7,371 nucleotides of DNA from assembly GCA_947177595.1 (NCBI GenBank), contig CAMWUZ010000082.1:1-7371 (forward strand), written 5' to 3'. This DNA comes from an uncultured Porphyromonadaceae bacterium (lineage in GTDB: Bacteria > Bacteroidota > Bacteroidia > Bacteroidales > Muribaculaceae). This document shows positions 6,232-7,371 of this stretch, one piece after another. The translations under genes and the position numbers were made by a program. The notes below the pieces were generated by a model. It did not search any database, was not told the origin of the DNA, and was given only the letters and a program-made list of their open reading frames with translations. The number at the start of each line of letters is the position of its first letter. Positions within the stretch are counted from its first letter, which is position 1.

Positions 6232-6372
6232 ATGAAACGCGAAAAACAACCCAAACAGACTAACGAGCAGCGCCCCAAAGAAAGTACGCTGATGATATTG
6301 CGACAGTTTGCACGCTGCTGCAAAAGCGAAACTCGCCTCACTTTACCCTTGCGCATCATCAACCTCAACTGA
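6232..6372 (+). CDS. Conserved-looking small protein, 46 residues
   Basis: This short ORF lies 36 bases after the thioredoxin-like gene and 48 bases before the ThiF-like gene, in the same direction. It starts MKREKQPKQTNEQ, with a charged Lys/Gln-rich N-terminus. The core is STLMILRQFARCC (18-30), and the protein ends LPLRIINLN. The T-L-x-x-I/L-R-Q-F-A-R core and the short hydrophobic end in -LN recall small unnamed proteins I have seen in Bacteroides and relatives. That is memory, not a search. No signal peptide or membrane segment is apparent, and two adjacent cysteines occur at 29-30. The function is unknown. No TAnnTTTG box is seen just upstream, so expression may come from the ribE promoter. 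Confidence 0.6.
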   Translation: MKREKQPKQTNEQRPKESTLMILRQFARCCKSETRLTLPLRIINLN

Positions 6373-6420
6373 TTGATTCCAGGCATCCCCCCTATTCGTT
6401 GAGCCTTTCACCCCTAAGCA

Positions 6421-7152
6421 ATGATCAGTAGTTTCCCCCAGACCGAAAATTTCTTTCCCAAAAGATACTCCCGACTTGAAATAATTCAAAGCATCGGCAA
6501 GGAAGGAATACAAAAAATCAGGCAGGGCAAGGTTTTTATTCTCGGATGCGGAGCACTCGGCTCGCTCAGCGCCATGTATCTCGCCGCATCAGGCATCGGC
6601 ACCATAGGGATTGCCGATTTCGACACTATTGACGCCACAAACCTCCAGCGCCAACTGTTTTACAGCGAAGACCTTGTTGGAGACTCCAAGGTTATTCAGC
6701 TCGCAAATAAAATGAGCCGGCTGAATTCCGACATACGCACAGAAGTGTTCAATGAAATGATTACTGCCGCAAAAGCCGAGAATATATTCGCCCGATATGA
6801 TTTTATAATCGATGGCAGCGACAATATGTCCACCAAACAGATGACAGCCTCGGTTTGTGAAAAAATCAACAAGCCATATTGTATCGGCGGGGTTGAAGGA
6901 TTTGCCGGACAGGTAATGAGCTGGGCGCCGGGACACACAGGATATTCCGGAATATTCGGAGAAGGCAGCGCATGTACCGGCATTATGCCCTGCACAGTGA
7001 AAGGAGTTGTAGGACCGGCAGCCGGCATAGTAGCTTCATATCAGGCTTCCGAAGCTATAAAATTCCTGACCGGAGCAGGAAAAATGCTCTATGACAAGCT
7101 GCTCAATTTCGATCTGCTCTCACCATCATCTGAAATTTTCAGCATCGCATAA
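6421..7152 (+). CDS. ThiF/MoeB/HesA-family E1-like adenylyltransferase
   Basis: Members of this family use ATP to adenylate the C-terminal Gly-Gly of a small sulfur carrier (ThiS, MoaD or similar) in thiamine, molybdopterin or related synthesis. The 243 residues carry the family start RYSRLEIIQSIGKEG (15-29), the nucleotide-binding loop GCGALGS (42-48), ADFD (65-68), NLQRQLFY (74-81), a lysine at 90, DGSDN (131-135) and the C-terminal GVVGPAAGIVAS (195-206) with EAIKFLTG (211-218). Typical family members have two CxxC pairs binding zinc. Here only scattered cysteines remain in that region (C185 and C191), and the loop between is short, so the zinc site appears reduced or lost. The enzyme stands apart from any thi or moa cluster, so the carrier is unknown; ThiF is the best guess. 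There is no competing upstream start and no Shine-Dalgarno sequence. Confidence 0.88.
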   Translation: MISSFPQTENFFPKRYSRLEIIQSIGKEGIQKIRQGKVFILGCGALGSLSAMYLAASGIGTIGIADFDTIDATNLQRQLFYSEDLVGDSKVIQLANKMSRLNSDIRTEVFNEMITAAKAENIFARYDFIIDGSDNMSTKQMTASVCEKINKPYCIGGVEGFAGQVMSWAPGHTGYSGIFGEGSACTGIMPCTVKGVVGPAAGIVASYQASEAIKFLTGAGKMLYDKLLNFDLLSPSSEIFSIA

Positions 7153-7230
7153 ACGCCCTGAATAATCCGGCTCTTGTCAATGGAGCAAAAAAAATATTGC
7201 ACGGAATTATGATATCTGATTAAAAATCCG

Positions 7231-7238
7231 TACTTTTG
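7231..7238 (+). promoter_or_regulatory. -7 element of the rpsF promoter
   Basis: TACTTTTG matches TAnnTTTG. TATG (7208-7211), 19 bases upstream, is a three-of-four match to TTTG. The transcript would start near 7244, giving a leader of about 55 bases before the rpsF ATG. Confidence 0.6.
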
Positions 7239-7243
7239 CCCCC

Positions 7244-7267
7244 GCTTTGAGAAATTCACCTCGGAGC
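7244..7267 (+). promoter_or_regulatory. Hairpin in the rpsF leader (candidate S6:S18 autoregulatory element)
   Basis: GCTTTGAG (7244-7251) pairs with CTCGGAGC (7260-7267), eight pairs including two G-U, around the loop AAATTCAC. It sits at the 5' end of the predicted leader and no U tract follows, so it is not a terminator. Ribosomal protein leaders often bind their own product, and an S6:S18-binding leader is known in many bacteria. I cannot confirm that this hairpin fits that consensus. Confidence 0.4.
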
Positions 7268-7297
7268 ATAGTAATAAAATCAATATATTAACGTAAC

Positions 7298-7371
7298 ATG
7301 AAGTACGAAACCGTTTTCATTTTAACTCCCGTTTTGTCTGACGCTCAGATGAAGGAAGCGGTAGAAAAGTT
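7298..7371 (+). CDS. rpsF: 30S ribosomal protein S6, N-terminal part only
   Basis: The window ends after 24 full codons plus two bases. The visible start MKYETVFILTPVLSDAQ is the first beta strand and turn of S6, a central-domain protein of the 30S subunit that pairs with S18. The normal length is about 100-130 residues, so most of it lies outside. The usual partners rpsR and rplI would be expected downstream. The region before the ATG is A/T-rich without a Shine-Dalgarno sequence, as is normal in Bacteroidota. Confidence 0.95.
   Translation, partial: MKYETVFILTPVLSDAQMKEAVEK

Noticed and set aside
6344..6351. TACCCTTG as a possible -7 box for the ThiF-like gene
   Set aside because: It has one mismatch in the conserved TTTG, no TTTG at the right distance upstream, and lies inside the small ORF.
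7169..7194. GGCTC/GAGC partial stem followed by a run of A's after the ThiF-like gene
   Set aside because: On the plus strand the run is A, not T, and the stem has only four or five pairs; there is no minus-strand gene that would need a terminator here.
7089..7283. 64-codon minus-strand ORF over the end of the ThiF-like gene and the rpsF promoter
   Set aside because: It overlaps a clear gene and a promoter, has no recognisable domain and contains mixed composition typical of antisense shadows.

Overview
The window looks like a stretch of Bacteroidales (Bacteroidota) chromosome carrying mostly core genes. Four things support this. The promoters fit the Bacteroidota -7 consensus TAnnTTTG rather than TATAAT. 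No start has a clear Shine-Dalgarno sequence. IF-2 has a long Pro/Ala/Lys-rich linker with a repeated GKIDLS motif. NusA and RimP have Bacteroidota-type sequences (for example LEVGSAGL in RimP), and there is an N-terminal DUF5106-like domain fused to a thioredoxin fold. A gut family such as Muribaculaceae or Bacteroidaceae is plausible, but genus cannot be fixed from the sequence alone.

The left part, on the minus strand, is the conserved translation/transcription operon rimP-nusA-infB (3987 down to 1). infB runs off the left edge and lacks its C-terminal third. Upstream of rimP is a dense 136-base intergenic region (3988-4123). Read in the direction of transcription it holds a probable terminator for the preceding gene, an 8-bp inverted repeat that looks like an operator, a TAnnTTTG box, and a short leader with a terminator-like hairpin ending only a few bases before the rimP start. 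Further upstream, also on the minus strand, is a lone phage-type holin-like membrane protein gene (4124-4588) with a textbook Bacteroidota promoter.

The right part, on the plus strand, starts from a promoter back to back with the holin promoter. It encodes riboflavin synthase (ribE), whose promoter lies so close to the start codon that the mRNA is probably leaderless. Next, after a 4-base gap, comes an exported DUF5106/thioredoxin-like protein. Then come a 46-residue small protein that looks like a conserved but unnamed Bacteroidales family, and a ThiF/MoeB/HesA-type adenylyltransferase with a reduced zinc site. The window ends in the first 24 codons of rpsF (ribosomal protein S6), which has its own promoter and a leader hairpin suited to autoregulation.

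RimP, NusA, IF-2 and S6 belong to ribosome assembly, transcription elongation and translation initiation. RibE and the E1-like enzyme belong to cofactor or sulfur-carrier chemistry, and the thioredoxin-like protein to envelope redox work. No tRNA, rRNA, CRISPR array, insertion sequence or complete prophage is visible. No gene-free stretch exceeds 300 bases. I see no clearly new multi-gene system; the most interesting signals are regulatory structures and the small ORF.
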